In this document: one piece after another, positions 51,369 through 60,393 of the stretch
Layout of the letters: each line of letters starts with the position of its first letter
Position numbering within the stretch: the first letter of the stretch is position 1
Source of the DNA: JAENWD01 sp963796915
GTDB lineage: Bacteria; Acidobacteriota; Vicinamibacteria; Vicinamibacterales; JAENWD01
Direction of reading: 5' to 3'
Assembly: GCA_963796915.1 (NCBI GenBank)
Contig: CAWCNI010000004.1
Span: 372,001-436,000, forward strand
Length of the DNA stretch: 64,000 nucleotides
Notes under the pieces: model-generated
The model's input: only the letters and a program-made list of their open reading frames with translations
What the model was told of the DNA's origin: nothing
Database searches by the model: none
Made by a program: the position numbers and the translations under genes

Positions 51369-53033
51369 GTGTCCCCGGGCCCACAACGCCCTCCCGCACG
51401 CGCCCTTCATTTACTTCCCATGCCTGACGGTCGTCTCGAGGTCACCGACGCTCTCGGCCGGCGCGTCATCCAGATCGACAAGCCGGTATTTTCCATCGGC
51501 CGACGCAGCGGCAACGATCTCCAGCTGGTTGGCAGCGACGTGTCGCGCGATCACGCCGAGATTGCGCTCGACGGCGGCCACTACATGCTGCGCGATCGCG
51601 GATCGCGCTACGGCACCTACCTCAATGGCGAGGCGGTCACCGAGCACGCGCTGAAGCACGGCGATCTCGTTCGCCTTGGCCGTAGCGGCGGCGCCGAGCT
51701 CGTGTTCCTCCTGGAAGACGCGCCGCACAGCGGCGCCTCGTCCGACAAGCACACGACGTCCGCCGTCGGCGACCTGCGCCAGATTGCCGCGCTGCTCGAA
51801 GGCCTGCGCGCCCTCGGATCGGGCCGCGTGCTCGACGAGGTCCTCGCGCTGGTCATGGACTCCGCCCTCGAAGTCACCGGCGCCGAGCGCGGGTTCATCA
51901 TGCTTGCCGGCGCCGACGACCTGCTCGAGTTCAAGATCGCGCGCGGCCGCGGCCGTGTCACGCTGCCCGGATCCGGTTTCGAGACGAGCAGAAAGATCCC
52001 CGAAGAGGTGTTCGCCACGGGGCAGGAGAAGTTCGTCTCCGACCTGCTCGACGGCAACCTGGCCGATCAGCACAGCAGCACCGTCGTCCTCGGCATCCGC
52101 AACGTGCTGTGCACGCCGCTGAAGCTGGTGCGGTACCTCGACCGCGCCGACCAGCAGACTGCGGAAAAGCGCATCGGCGTCATGTATCTCGACAGCCGCG
52201 AGAAGGGCGCCCTGCTCTCGCGCGCGGCGCGCGCCGCGCTCGAGACGCTGGCCACCGAGGCGGCGGTCGCCATTGAAAACGCCAGGCTCTACCGCGAGAC
52301 GCTCGAGAAGACGCGGATGGAGCAGGAGATGCGCATCGCCGCGGAGATCCAGCAGGGCCTGCTGCCGGAGCCGCGGAAGAAGGGCGCGTACTTCGACGCG
52401 GTGGGGCAGTCGGTGCCCTGCCGGTCGATTGGCGGTGACTTCTTCGACTACGTGGATCTGCCCGACGGCGCCTTCGGCTTCGCCGTTGGTGACGTCGCCG
52501 GCAAGGGCGCGCCCGCGGCGCTGCTGACGGCGGTCCTGCAGGGCGTGTTCTCGGCGCAGGCGTCTTCCGGCAGCTCGCCGGCCGAGACTCTGGCCAAGGT
52601 CAATCTCGCACTCATCCGGCGAGCGATCGAGTCGCGTTTCGCCACCGGCCTCTACGCCGTCGTCCGCCCCGATGGTCAACTGACGTCCTGCAACGCCGGT
52701 CACAACCCGCCGATGGTCTTCACCAAGACCGGCATCAAGCGGCTGGAAACCGGCGGCCTCATCCTCGGCCTCTTCGAGCACGCGACGTTCGAGCAGGAAA
52801 CCATCTCGCTCGAGCCCGGCGATCTGCTGGTGGCGTTCAGCGACGGCGTCACCGAGGCCATGAGCGCGTCTGGTGAGGAGTACGGCGAGGACCGGCTGGT
52901 GGCGTGCGTCGGCAGCCGCGACCGCTCGCCGCAGGAAGTGCTCGACAGCATCTTCGCGAGCGTCCGCGAGTTCACGACCGGCGCCGTGCAGAGCGACGAC
53001 GTGACGGCGCTCGTCGTGAAGTATGAAGGGTGA
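51369..53033 (+). CDS. FHA-GAF-PP2C (RsbU/SpoIIE-type) serine phosphatase
   Basis: A 554-residue signalling phosphatase. An FHA domain (about 24-115; FSIGRRSGNDLQL, SRDHAEI) binds phosphothreonine partners. A GAF sensor follows (about 135-305). The C-terminal PP2C/SpoIIE domain (about 330-553) shows GGDFFDY, VGDVAGKGAPAALL and the metal-binding SDGVTEAMSASGEEYGEDR, with DDVTALVVKY at the end. Such proteins dephosphorylate anti-sigma-factor antagonists or similar. GTG 51369 is used; ATG 51420 would still keep the FHA domain. It overlaps the next gene by four bases. Confidence 0.92.
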   Translation: MSPGPQRPPARALHLLPMPDGRLEVTDALGRRVIQIDKPVFSIGRRSGNDLQLVGSDVSRDHAEIALDGGHYMLRDRGSRYGTYLNGEAVTEHALKHGDLVRLGRSGGAELVFLLEDAPHSGASSDKHTTSAVGDLRQIAALLEGLRALGSGRVLDEVLALVMDSALEVTGAERGFIMLAGADDLLEFKIARGRGRVTLPGSGFETSRKIPEEVFATGQEKFVSDLLDGNLADQHSSTVVLGIRNVLCTPLKLVRYLDRADQQTAEKRIGVMYLDSREKGALLSRAARAALETLATEAAVAIENARLYRETLEKTRMEQEMRIAAEIQQGLLPEPRKKGAYFDAVGQSVPCRSIGGDFFDYVDLPDGAFGFAVGDVAGKGAPAALLTAVLQGVFSAQASSGSSPAETLAKVNLALIRRAIESRFATGLYAVVRPDGQLTSCNAGHNPPMVFTKTGIKRLETGGLILGLFEHATFEQETISLEPGDLLVAFSDGVTEAMSASGEEYGEDRLVACVGSRDRSPQEVLDSIFASVREFTTGAVQSDDVTALVVKYEG

Positions 53034-53302
53034 CGCGAAAACCGCAGGTCGCCGCGTCGCTCTGGGCGGTGCTGGCCTTCGTGCTGTGGAACGTCCTGTT
53101 CGACAAGGGCGTCGAGCACAGCACCATCGATTTCGTGACGCAGCGGGCCGACTACCTGGCCGGCGCCGGCCCGCGTGTCGATCTCGCAGAGGCCATGCGC
53201 GCCGGCATCGGCCACTCGGCCCGCCACGCCAGCCTGCTCTCGCTGCCGTGCGTCGCAGTGGCGCTGGCACTCGGCCGCCGCGCGCTCCGCCGCGTACGCT
53301 GA
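53030..53302 (+). CDS. Small membrane protein of unknown function
   Basis: A 90-residue protein beginning at a GTG that overlaps the phosphatase stop (GTGA). Two hydrophobic helices are predicted (LWAVLAFVLWNVLF and LLSLPCVAVALALG), with an intervening polar loop and an Arg-rich end. I recognise no family. The coupling to the phosphatase gene supports a real gene. It faces the M28 peptidase gene convergently. Confidence 0.6.
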   Translation: MTRKPQVAASLWAVLAFVLWNVLFDKGVEHSTIDFVTQRADYLAGAGPRVDLAEAMRAGIGHSARHASLLSLPCVAVALALGRRALRRVR

Positions 53303-53308
53303 CCGGCC

Positions 53309-54229
53309 CTACTTCCGGCTGACGATCCGGGCTTCGATGCCCGGCAGCGCGTCGATCAGGACATCCCCGACCACCTGGAGGCTGCGGGCGCTCACCGCGT
53401 CGAGCGTGTCGTTAGCCGTGTGCCACGCCTCGTACTCGAGGTCGATGACGTCCACCGCCGGCACGCCCGCGTCGAGAAACGCCTTGTGGTCGTCTTCGAC
53501 GGGAAACGCGTCGGGCAGGAACGCGTCGGTGTGGCCGAGTTTCTTTGCCGACGCCCAAATCAGATCGGTGAGCCAGCGCGTGGAGTACGTCTCGCGCTGT
53601 ATCGTCAGGCTGCGGTCGGCGACCATGTCCACCAGGACCATCGCCCCGATGGTGGACAGGGAGCCGTCGCGCTTTGCCGCCTCGACGAAGTGCCGGCTGC
53701 CGTACGTGTTGTCGGTGCCCGCCCACTCGGTCCGCATCGCTTCCTCGCCGTCGAAGAAGACCAGTTCGATGGCGCAGGCGTTCTTCCTGTCCTTCAGGAC
53801 GCGGGCCAGTTCGAGCAGCATCGCCGTGCTCGACCCGCCATCGTCGGCGCCGACGAAGCGGAACTGGCGGAACAGCTTGGTGTCGTAGTGGCCCGTCAGG
53901 AGCAGACGGCGGGTGCCCGTGCCCGGCAGGCGCACGATGATGTTGGCCATCTTCACGGGGCCAAGCGGCGTGCTGGCGTCAAATGGCTGCAGCTCGGGCG
54001 ACAGGCCCAGCGCGCGCAACTGGCCGAGGATGTACGTCCGGGTCTGTTCGATGCCCGGCGACCCTGAGGGGCGCGGCCCGATGGCGACGAGTTGACGGAT
54101 GTGCTCGAAAGCCCGCGAGGAGTCGAACGCCGCTGCCTGGCGTTCGGCGGCATGACGGGCGGCAGGCGGAGCCGCCGCGGCTGCCGAGACGGGCAATGCC
54201 AGCAGCGCCGCGATCAGGGCCGGTTTCAC
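53309..54229 (-). CDS. Secreted M28-family zinc peptidase (glutaminyl cyclase-like)
   Basis: A 306-residue exported protein with a signal peptide ending near VSAAAAAPPA. The M28 metal ligands are visible in order: LTGHYDTK, GADDGGSSTAML, FFDGEEAM, LVDMVAD and VIDLEYEAWHTANDT. This fits aminopeptidase or glutaminyl-peptide cyclotransferase; the two cannot be separated here. It starts at GTG 54229 in a GTGA overlap with the gltA stop and is likely co-transcribed with gltA. Confidence 0.88.
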   Translation of the reverse strand: MKPALIAALLALPVSAAAAAPPAARHAAERQAAAFDSSRAFEHIRQLVAIGPRPSGSPGIEQTRTYILGQLRALGLSPELQPFDASTPLGPVKMANIIVRLPGTGTRRLLLTGHYDTKLFRQFRFVGADDGGSSTAMLLELARVLKDRKNACAIELVFFDGEEAMRTEWAGTDNTYGSRHFVEAAKRDGSLSTIGAMVLVDMVADRSLTIQRETYSTRWLTDLIWASAKKLGHTDAFLPDAFPVEDDHKAFLDAGVPAVDVIDLEYEAWHTANDTLDAVSARSLQVVGDVLIDALPGIEARIVSRK

Positions 54230-55513
54230 CCGCGTGCGTCGATCGGGACGTAGTCCCGGACGTCGGCGCCGTCGTAGATCTGGCGCGGGCGGGTGATCTT
54301 GGTTTCCGGGTCGCACACCATCTCCTCCCATTGCGCGAGCCAGCCGACGGTGCGAGGAATCGCGAAGAGGACCGTGAAGCTGTCGACAGGGAAGCCCATC
54401 GCCTCGTAGATCAGGCCGGAGTAGAAGTCCACGTTCGGGTAGAGACGACGGCTGACGAAGTAGTCGTCCTGCAGCGCAATCCGCTCCAGCTCCTGCGCGA
54501 TCTCCAGCAGGGGATTCCTGCCCGTGACCTCGAAGACCTCCTCGGCGACCTGCTTGACGATCCGCGCGCGCGGGTCGTAGGACTTGTAGACGCGGTGGCC
54601 GAAGCCCATGAGGCGCCCGTCGCCCTTCTTCACCGCGCTGATGAAGCCCGGCACCTTGTCGAGCGAGCCGATCGAATGCAGCATCCGCAGCACCGCCTCG
54701 TTGGCGCCGCCGTGGAGAGGCCCGTAGAGCGCCGCCGTCGCCGCCGCCACCGACGAATACGGGTCGGTGTTGGAGCTGCCGACGCTCCGCATCGCGAACG
54801 TCGAGCAGTTCTGCTCGTGATCCGCGTGCAGGACGAACAGGATGTCGAGCGCCCGTTCCAGGACGGGATGCGGCTCGAAGGCCTGTCCCGGCGTGGCCTT
54901 GAGCATGTGCAGGAAATTGCCCGTGAAGCTCAGGCCTTCGGCTGGCGGCACGACCATCTCGCCCCGCCGCCGCCGCGCGGCGTAAGCCGCCAGGGCGGGT
55001 GCCTGACCGATGATTCGGAGAATCTGCCGGCGCCTGACTGCCGGGTCGGTGATGTTCTGCGCTTCCGGGTAATACGTGCCGAGCGCCGCGAAGCCGGCGA
55101 TGAGGGCGCCCATCGGGTGCGGGTCTTCGGCGAGGCCGTCGAACAGCCCCTGAATCCGGGGCGGCGGCTCCCGATGGTCGTGAATCGAGGCGCGGAACGC
55201 CTCGAGCGCGCGCTATCGACGGCAGTTCGCCGTCGAGCAGCAGGAGCGCGACCTCGAGGAACGAGCTCTGCTCGGCGAGCTGCTCAATCGGGTAGCCGCG
55301 GTAGCGCAGGATGCCCTTGTCGCCGTCGATGTAGGTGATCCGGCTTCGACAGGCCGCCGTGTTGACGAGCGCCGGGTCGTAGGCGATGAGGCCGAAATCC
55401 TGCGCGTCCACGCGCATCTTGCGCAGGTCCGCGGCGCGGATCGCCTCGTCTTTGACGGGCAGCTCGTAGGAGCGCCCGGTCCGGTTGTCGATGATGGTCA
55501 GCGTCTCAGGCAT
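54226..55513 (-). pseudogene. gltA: Citrate synthase, interrupted by a +1 frameshift
   Basis: First enzyme of the TCA cycle (oxaloacetate plus acetyl-CoA). The N-terminal part from ATG 55513 (TRGRSYELP-like start, ITYIDGDKGILRYRGYPIEQLA) breaks near 55215. Removing one base reads ELPSKRALEAFR and the rest continues in frame to 54226, with hallmarks LHADHEQNCSTFAMR, GPLHGGANEAVLRML and GFGHRVYKSYDPRA. The joined length, about 429, is normal. An essential enzyme with a single extra base is almost certainly a sequencing insertion. It overlaps the M28 gene by four bases. Confidence 0.9.
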
Positions 55514-55545
55514 GCGCGCGGTGCCGGGCGTCGGCGGTTCTCATC

Positions 55546-55734
55546 TCAGCTCGAGGCCGGCTCGTCCGGGTCGTCCGGATCCGCCGCGACCGGATCGCTG
55601 CCAATCCGGTACTCGCCGTCGACCCATCGGGCCAGATCGAGCAGCTTGCAGCGCTCGCTACAAAAGGGGTGCCACCGGGCGTTCGCCGGCAGCCGGCGGC
55701 AGTGCACGCACACGGCGCCCGGAGCGGGCGGCAT
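55546..55734 (-). CDS. yacG: DNA gyrase inhibitor YacG
   Basis: A 62-residue zinc protein that binds the gyrase B subunit. Zinc ligands are C9, C12, C25 and C29 in CVHCRRLP and FCSERCKLLDLARWVDGEYRI, the last part being the YacG hallmark. The acidic tail (DPDDPDEPASS) is typical. It lies between phoU and gltA on the same strand. Confidence 0.9.
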   Translation of the reverse strand: MPPAPGAVCVHCRRLPANARWHPFCSERCKLLDLARWVDGEYRIGSDPVAADPDDPDEPASS

Positions 55735-55794
55735 CCGCCCATTCTATTTGGCCGTGGCGTGACGGAGCAAATTCCGGGCGGCTGCCCGGAAACG

Positions 55795-56482
55795 TCAGCG
55801 CTGATGGAGGTCCGGCTCGGGGGCGTGGTGCCGGACGTCGCGCGCCGACACCATGAAGATGACGTCTTCGGCCACGTTGGTGGCGTGGTCGCCGATGCGT
55901 TCCAGGTGGCGGGACACGAGAATCGAGATCCAGGGCCGCCTCGATGGTGCTGGGGTCCTGAAGCATGAACGACAGCAGCTCGCGGAAAATCTGCGTTTTC
56001 AGGCTGTCGAGCTTGTCGTCTTCGCTGAGCACGTGCTGGGCGAGGACGACGTCGCGGTTCACGTAGGCGTCGAGGGCGTCACGCAGCATCGACTGCGCGA
56101 TATCGGCCATCTTCGGGATGTCGATCAGCTTCTTGACCGGCGGGTGCGTCGAGTAGCGTTTGGCCGCCTCCGCGATGTTTACCGCCAGGTCGCCGACGCG
56201 CTCGAGATCGGTGTTGATCTTGACGGCAGCCATCACCGCCCGCAGGTCCGCCGCCATCGGCTGCTGCAGGGCCAGAATCTTCAGACAGCGGTCGTCGATC
56301 TCGATGTGCAGCTCGTTGATCGGCTCGTCGCCGGACACCACGCCGTCGATCACGTCGAATTCCCGATCGGCCAGCCCCTGCACGGCGCGGCGCACACGTT
56401 CCTCTGCCAGGCTGCCCATTTCGAGCAGACGAGTCTTGAGCACGTCGAGGTCTTCCTGCAGGTGGCGGACTTGCCGTTCCAT
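55795..56482 (-). pseudogene. phoU: Phosphate transport regulator PhoU, interrupted by a +1 frameshift
   Basis: PhoU couples the Pst transporter to the PhoR kinase and represses the pho regulon. Two three-helix repeats are present; the metal-binding E/D-x3-D pattern shows in DLERVGDLAVNIAE, and the second copy is SRHLERIGDHATNVAEDV. The frame shifts at 55924: dropping one base joins AALDL to ILVSRHLERIGD and runs to TGA 55795-55797, giving about 228 residues, a normal PhoU size. ATG 56482 is used (GTG 56485 is adjacent). It lies 14 bases after pstB. Confidence 0.9.
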
Positions 56483-56496
56483 CACTCGTTCCCGCG

Positions 56497-57330
56497 TTAG
56501 CCGAACCGTCCGGTGACGTAGTCTTCCGTCAGCTTTTCGGTCGGAGCGGTGAAAATCTTTTCCGTCCTGTCACATTCGACGAGCTTGCCGAGCCAGAAAA
56601 ACGCCGTGTAATCCGAGACCCTGGCGGCCTGCTGCATGTTATGCGTGACGATGACGATGGTGTAGTCCTTCTTCAGGTCGTAGATCAGCTCTTCGATGTG
56701 CTGCGTGGCGATCGGATCGAGTGCCGACGCCGGTTCGTCCATCAGCAGCACCTTCGGTCGCACTGCCAGCGCGCGCGCGATGCACAGCCGCTGCTGCTGG
56801 CCGCCGGAGAGCGCCAGCGCCGACTCGTGCAGCCGGTCCTTCACCTCGTTCCAGATGGCCGCCGCGCGCAGGCTCTCCTCCACGCGTTGGAACATCTCCG
56901 CCTTGCTCCGCGCCAGCCCGTTGATGCGCAGGCCGTAGGCCACGTTCTCGAAGATCGACTTCGGGAACGGGTTGGACTTCTGAAACACCATGCCCACGCG
57001 GCGCCGCAGGCCGACGATGTCGAGCCGCGGATCGTAGATGTCCACGCCGTCGATCAGGACCTTGCCCTCGATCCTGGTGCCGGGCACGATGTCGTTCATC
57101 CGGTTGAGCGTCCGCAGGAACGTGCTCTTGCCGCAGCCGGACGGGCCGATGAAGGCCGAGACGAGGTTGGAGCGCAGCTGGATCGAGATGTCTTCGAGCG
57201 CCCGCTTGGCGCCGTAGTAGAAGTTGAGGTGACTGACGTCGATCTTGATGGCTGCCTCGGCCCCGTGAGGGACCGGAGGTCGGGGCCGTCCTGCCAGCGC
57301 CTTTGCCACAGGCGGCGTTCCCGAGGTCAT
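56497..57330 (-). CDS. pstB: Phosphate ABC transporter ATP-binding protein PstB
   Basis: ATPase of the PstSCAB phosphate importer, 277 residues. Walker A GPSGCGKST, signature LSGGQQQRLCIARAL and Walker B VLLMDEPASALD. The FLRTLNRMNDIVPG and WNEVKDRLHESALALSGG segments are specific to PstB. ATG 57330 is chosen because GGAGAG lies 3 bases upstream; ATG 57345 is an alternative. pstS, pstC and pstA are not adjacent on this side. Phosphate-starvation control is likely (see the site upstream). Confidence 0.95.
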   Translation of the reverse strand: MTSGTPPVAKALAGRPRPPVPHGAEAAIKIDVSHLNFYYGAKRALEDISIQLRSNLVSAFIGPSGCGKSTFLRTLNRMNDIVPGTRIEGKVLIDGVDIYDPRLDIVGLRRRVGMVFQKSNPFPKSIFENVAYGLRINGLARSKAEMFQRVEESLRAAAIWNEVKDRLHESALALSGGQQQRLCIARALAVRPKVLLMDEPASALDPIATQHIEELIYDLKKDYTIVIVTHNMQQAARVSDYTAFFWLGKLVECDRTEKIFTAPTEKLTEDYVTGRFG

Positions 57331-57421
57331 GGTCTCTCCAGGCATCAACGCGCCAGTCGGCGGCCGACGGGCCGCAACCAGGCGATCGTACTCGTCCGGC
57401 GGTTTCCCAGCCGTTTCGTGC

Positions 57422-57439
57422 GTGTTAATTCCGTGTAAC
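57422..57439 (-). promoter_or_regulatory. Candidate Pho-box-like direct repeat upstream of pstB
   Basis: On the minus strand GTTACAC and TTAACAC are spaced 11 bp apart, the period of PhoB boxes, about 90 bases before the pstB ATG. The match to known consensus is partial and it stands in the only longer intergenic gap of the pstB-phoU-yacG-gltA group. Confidence 0.3.
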
Positions 57440-57480
57440 GAGAGAGTGACGTGGCGCGGCCGCCTCCGCTCGCGGCGGCG

Positions 57481-57918
57481 TCAGAACGTCACTACCAGGA
57501 CGCCGGGGTTGCCCGGGTGCGGGGACACCTTCCGCACGGCGCCAATGCGCGACAGGTCCGCCTTGACGGCTGCCTTCAGTGCGCCCGTGCCGATGCCGTG
57601 GACGATCTCGACGCGGCTCACGCCGGCGACGAGGGCCCGGCTGATGTAGCCCGCGACTTTGTTGCGGGCGTCGGCGACGCTGAGGCCGTGGAGATCGAGC
57701 GGCGCGAACTCCGGGCTGTCGTCGTCCGCGCCTGGCGCAGCGGGTGCTGGCGCCGTGCGGGCCCGCCTCGTCGTGGCCGGACGGAGGCCTGACTCCGCCA
57801 CCGTCATCCGCAGGGATCCAACCCGCACCACGTACGCGCCCGGCCGCAGCTCGCTTTCCACCTCGGCGCGGCGGTTGATCGACAAGACCACGACCGCCGC
57901 ACCTGGAGAGAAGGGCAT
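57481..57918 (-). CDS. Stand-alone KOW-Smr protein (MutS2 C-terminal module)
   Basis: A 145-residue protein equivalent to the C-terminus of MutS2: a KOW-like beta segment (SPGAAVVVLSINRRAEVESELRPGAYVVRVGSLRMTV, 4-40), an Ala/Pro/Arg linker and the Smr domain (LDLHGLSVADARNKV, VEIVHGIGTGALKAAVKADL, HPGNPGVLVVTF). Smr domains nick or bind branched DNA or act on mRNA in ribosome rescue. An in-frame TGA 33 bases upstream rules out a full MutS2. The start is 4 bases after the DUF1080 stop. Confidence 0.82.
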   Translation of the reverse strand: MPFSPGAAVVVLSINRRAEVESELRPGAYVVRVGSLRMTVAESGLRPATTRRARTAPAPAAPGADDDSPEFAPLDLHGLSVADARNKVAGYISRALVAGVSRVEIVHGIGTGALKAAVKADLSRIGAVRKVSPHPGNPGVLVVTF

Positions 57919-57922
57919 GGGG

Positions 57923-58672
57923 CTAGCGGCTGCTGGTCGTGGCGCCTGTCTTCACGCGAATACTGCGGTAGCAGACGGCGTCCCCGTGATCCTGCAACAA
58001 GAGGTGCCCGGCCTTTTTCGTGCCGAAGCCGGCCACGTCCTTGAACTTACTTTTGGCGACAGCCGCCAGCAGCTCCGGACTGCCCAGCTCGTACTCGAGC
58101 ACCTTCTGCCCGTTCAGCCAGTGCTCGACATGAGTGCCCTGGACCAGGATCCGGGACTCGTTCCACTCGCCCACCGGGCGAGTGGGGTGTGCCGTGGCCG
58201 CCTTCACGTCGTAGAAGGACGCCGTCTGACGCGTGGTGCTGATCTTCGCGTCTGGATGCCGCTCGTCGTCGATGACCTGGTACTCGTGGCCGATGGCCGA
58301 CGGGTGATCCTCGGTCACGAGGTATTTGACGCCGCTGTTGCTGCCGGCCTCGACGCGCCACTCGAAGCGCAGGTCGAAGTCGTCGAAGGTGTCGGTGGTG
58401 ATCAGGTCGCGCTCGCCGTGGGTGTCGGCGCCGTCCTTGTGTGGCAGCCCCAGGCATCCGTCGGCGATCGTCCAGCGGAGCTCTTTGGCGTCCGGCTTCT
58501 GGTAGCCGCGCCAGCCGGCCAACGTTGTCCCGTCGAACAGCAGGCGCCAGCCCGCCGCTTGCTCGGCCGGCGTCAGCGCGTTGACCGGATGGTCTGCCGC
58601 GTGAAGAGTGACCGTCGCCGCCGCCAGCGCGGCGGCGAGCAGCCAGGTGCGTGTCTGTGTGCGCATCGACAT
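57923..58672 (-). CDS. Secreted DUF1080 protein
   Basis: A 249-residue exported protein with signal peptide (TWLLAAALAAATVTLHA) and a full DUF1080 fold (about 35-245): WRLLFDGTTLAGWRGY, FDLRFEWRVEAGSNSGVKY, GHEYQVIDDERHPDA and WNESRILVQGTHVEHWLNG. DUF1080 is associated with glycoside 3-keto hydrolysis or heme-c-associated lectin-like functions. It lies 11 bases after the M28 peptidase stop and just before the KOW-Smr gene, so it may be part of a short minus-strand operon. Confidence 0.87.
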   Translation of the reverse strand: MSMRTQTRTWLLAAALAAATVTLHAADHPVNALTPAEQAAGWRLLFDGTTLAGWRGYQKPDAKELRWTIADGCLGLPHKDGADTHGERDLITTDTFDDFDLRFEWRVEAGSNSGVKYLVTEDHPSAIGHEYQVIDDERHPDAKISTTRQTASFYDVKAATAHPTRPVGEWNESRILVQGTHVEHWLNGQKVLEYELGSPELLAAVAKSKFKDVAGFGTKKAGHLLLQDHGDAVCYRSIRVKTGATTSSR

Positions 58673-58683
58673 GACGCCTCGCT

Positions 58684-60306
58684 CTATCGAGTGACCGGTT
58701 GCGCCGCCGCAGGCGCGGGAGTCGCGGGACGTTCGGGCTCGGCCGCTGGCATCTCGTCCTTCGCGAAGCGAGCCAGAGGGGCGTCGCTCATCGCCAGCGA
58801 GTACACAGTGGTCGCCACCACAATCGCCGCCTTCTGCACGTCGTCGGGGATCACACGCTCGTAGGTGTCCAGGTTGGTGTGCCAGGTGTCGCTCTGGTAT
58901 TCGATCGGATCCTGGGCGCTGCCGATCCCCGGCAGGCCGGCGGCGTTGAACGACGTGCTGTCGGTCCCGCCGGTGCGACGGCTCTTGGTCGCGATGGCGC
59001 CGGCGATGCCGAGATCCGCCAGCGGCGCGACGGCTTTCCGGATGGCCTCGGCGGCGGCCGGCGGCCCGAACACCGTCAGCCCCCGAACGCGACCCGTGCC
59101 GCTGTCGATGTTGATGTAGCCGTTGAAGTGGTCGTAGTCCGGCTTCGGGGCTTCGAAGGTGCCGAAGTGCTCGGCGACGTAGGCCTTCGATCCCAGCAGG
59201 CCTTCCTCCTCGCCGCTCCACAGCGCGACGCGAATGGTCCGGCGCGGAGTCACGCCGAGCGTTTTCAGGATGCGGGCGGCCTCCATCATGATCGCGCAGC
59301 CAATCGCGTTGTCGGTGGCGCCGGTGGCGGCGTGCCACGAGTCGAGGTGCGCCCCGAGCATCACTACGTCGGCCGCCTTGTCGGAGCCGGCGATCTCGGC
59401 GACGGTGTTGTAGACCGTCGATCCTTCCGGGTAGACGTGATTGACGATATCGACGTCGAGGTCGACGGTCCGGCCATCCGCGACCACGCGCCAGATGCGC
59501 CCGTAGTCCTCGTTGCGAAGGACCACGGTCGGCACGGCTTTGGCGACGTCAAATGTGCGGTTGTTGAAGGCGCGAATCTGGCCGTGCTCGCGGCCGGCGT
59601 CGTTGACGCGCACCGCTGCGTGATGGTCGACGAGGAACTGGTCGAGCTGTTCGTTGACCTGCGCGGGCGTCAGGACTCCGGGAGTTGGCACGGGCGGCGT
59701 CTGGTTCGCGAACGGCGACGGCGCCGGGTTCACCGGATCGAATCGTGAGCGGGCGTCGCTGTCGCTGAGCCGCTTGACGGGCGGCTGCGTATCGACAGGG
59801 ACCACTTTCGGCTCGCCGATGAAGACGATCTTCCCCGAGACCTTGTCGCCGACGCCATCGAGATAGGCTTTCAGCGCATCCTGCGTCGGCCGATCGGGCA
59901 GGGTCAGCGGGAGCGCCGACCCGTGCACCGTGCCCTGCGTGGACGGCGTCCACGCCAGCACTTCGCCGACCAGCGCGTCCTTGAACGGCGAGGTCACGTG
60001 CGCCGAGAACCGCTCGTTCAGCCACCCCGGATGTCCGAAGTCCCACGGCTCGAGGTGCGCGTTGACCAGGCCCCACGACGTCATCTGCTTCGCGGCCCAC
60101 TCGCCGGCCTGTTTCAGGTTCGGCGATCCGGTGAGGCGCGGGCCGTAGACGTCGGTCAGCACGTGCAGGGTCTGCATGATCTGCGAGTGCTCGAGGGCTT
60201 CACGGCGGATCCGCCAGGAGATGTCGGACGGGTTCGGGCCGTCGGCGGCCAGCGGTGTGGCGGCCAGCGTCAGCCACCCGCACAGGAGAAGGGCAGTCGG
60301 TCTCAT
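58684..60306 (-). CDS. Secreted M28-family peptidase with PA-like insert
   Basis: A 540-residue exported peptidase. The signal peptide ends near TPLAADG. The zinc site is complete: LGAHLDSWH, GATDNAIGCA, LWSGEEEGLLGS, INIDSGTGR and QSDTWHTNLDTYE. A protease-associated domain (about 95-260; SGKIVFIGEP, VPTVVLRNEDYGRI) precedes it. Resembles carboxypeptidase Q or aminopeptidase-type enzymes that clip peptides outside the cytoplasm. Divergent from the thioredoxin-like ferredoxin gene. Confidence 0.9.
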   Translation of the reverse strand: MRPTALLLCGWLTLAATPLAADGPNPSDISWRIRREALEHSQIMQTLHVLTDVYGPRLTGSPNLKQAGEWAAKQMTSWGLVNAHLEPWDFGHPGWLNERFSAHVTSPFKDALVGEVLAWTPSTQGTVHGSALPLTLPDRPTQDALKAYLDGVGDKVSGKIVFIGEPKVVPVDTQPPVKRLSDSDARSRFDPVNPAPSPFANQTPPVPTPGVLTPAQVNEQLDQFLVDHHAAVRVNDAGREHGQIRAFNNRTFDVAKAVPTVVLRNEDYGRIWRVVADGRTVDLDVDIVNHVYPEGSTVYNTVAEIAGSDKAADVVMLGAHLDSWHAATGATDNAIGCAIMMEAARILKTLGVTPRRTIRVALWSGEEEGLLGSKAYVAEHFGTFEAPKPDYDHFNGYINIDSGTGRVRGLTVFGPPAAAEAIRKAVAPLADLGIAGAIATKSRRTGGTDSTSFNAAGLPGIGSAQDPIEYQSDTWHTNLDTYERVIPDDVQKAAIVVATTVYSLAMSDAPLARFAKDEMPAAEPERPATPAPAAAQPVTR

Positions 60307-60381
60307 CAGTCGTTCGCTCCGGATAAGAGTCAACGGGCAGTTGTACACCAGGAACGGCGGAGATGGGAGCGGCCGTCCTGC

Positions 60382-60387
60382 GATAAT
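60382..60387 (+). promoter_or_regulatory. -10-like GATAAT, candidate leaderless promoter
   Basis: GATAAT ends 6 bases before the ATG at 60394 and no ribosome-binding site fits between. Confidence 0.4.
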
Positions 60388-60393
60388 GGCGGC

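Noticed and set aside
57481..57918. Truncated 3' end of mutS2
   Set aside because: An in-frame TGA lies just upstream of the ATG, and the upstream region encodes DUF1080, so this is a separate gene.
60307..60393. Strong promoter for the M28 peptidase (60306)
   Set aside because: Minus-strand hexamers there (TATCCG, GTGTAC) match consensus poorly; I did not list it.
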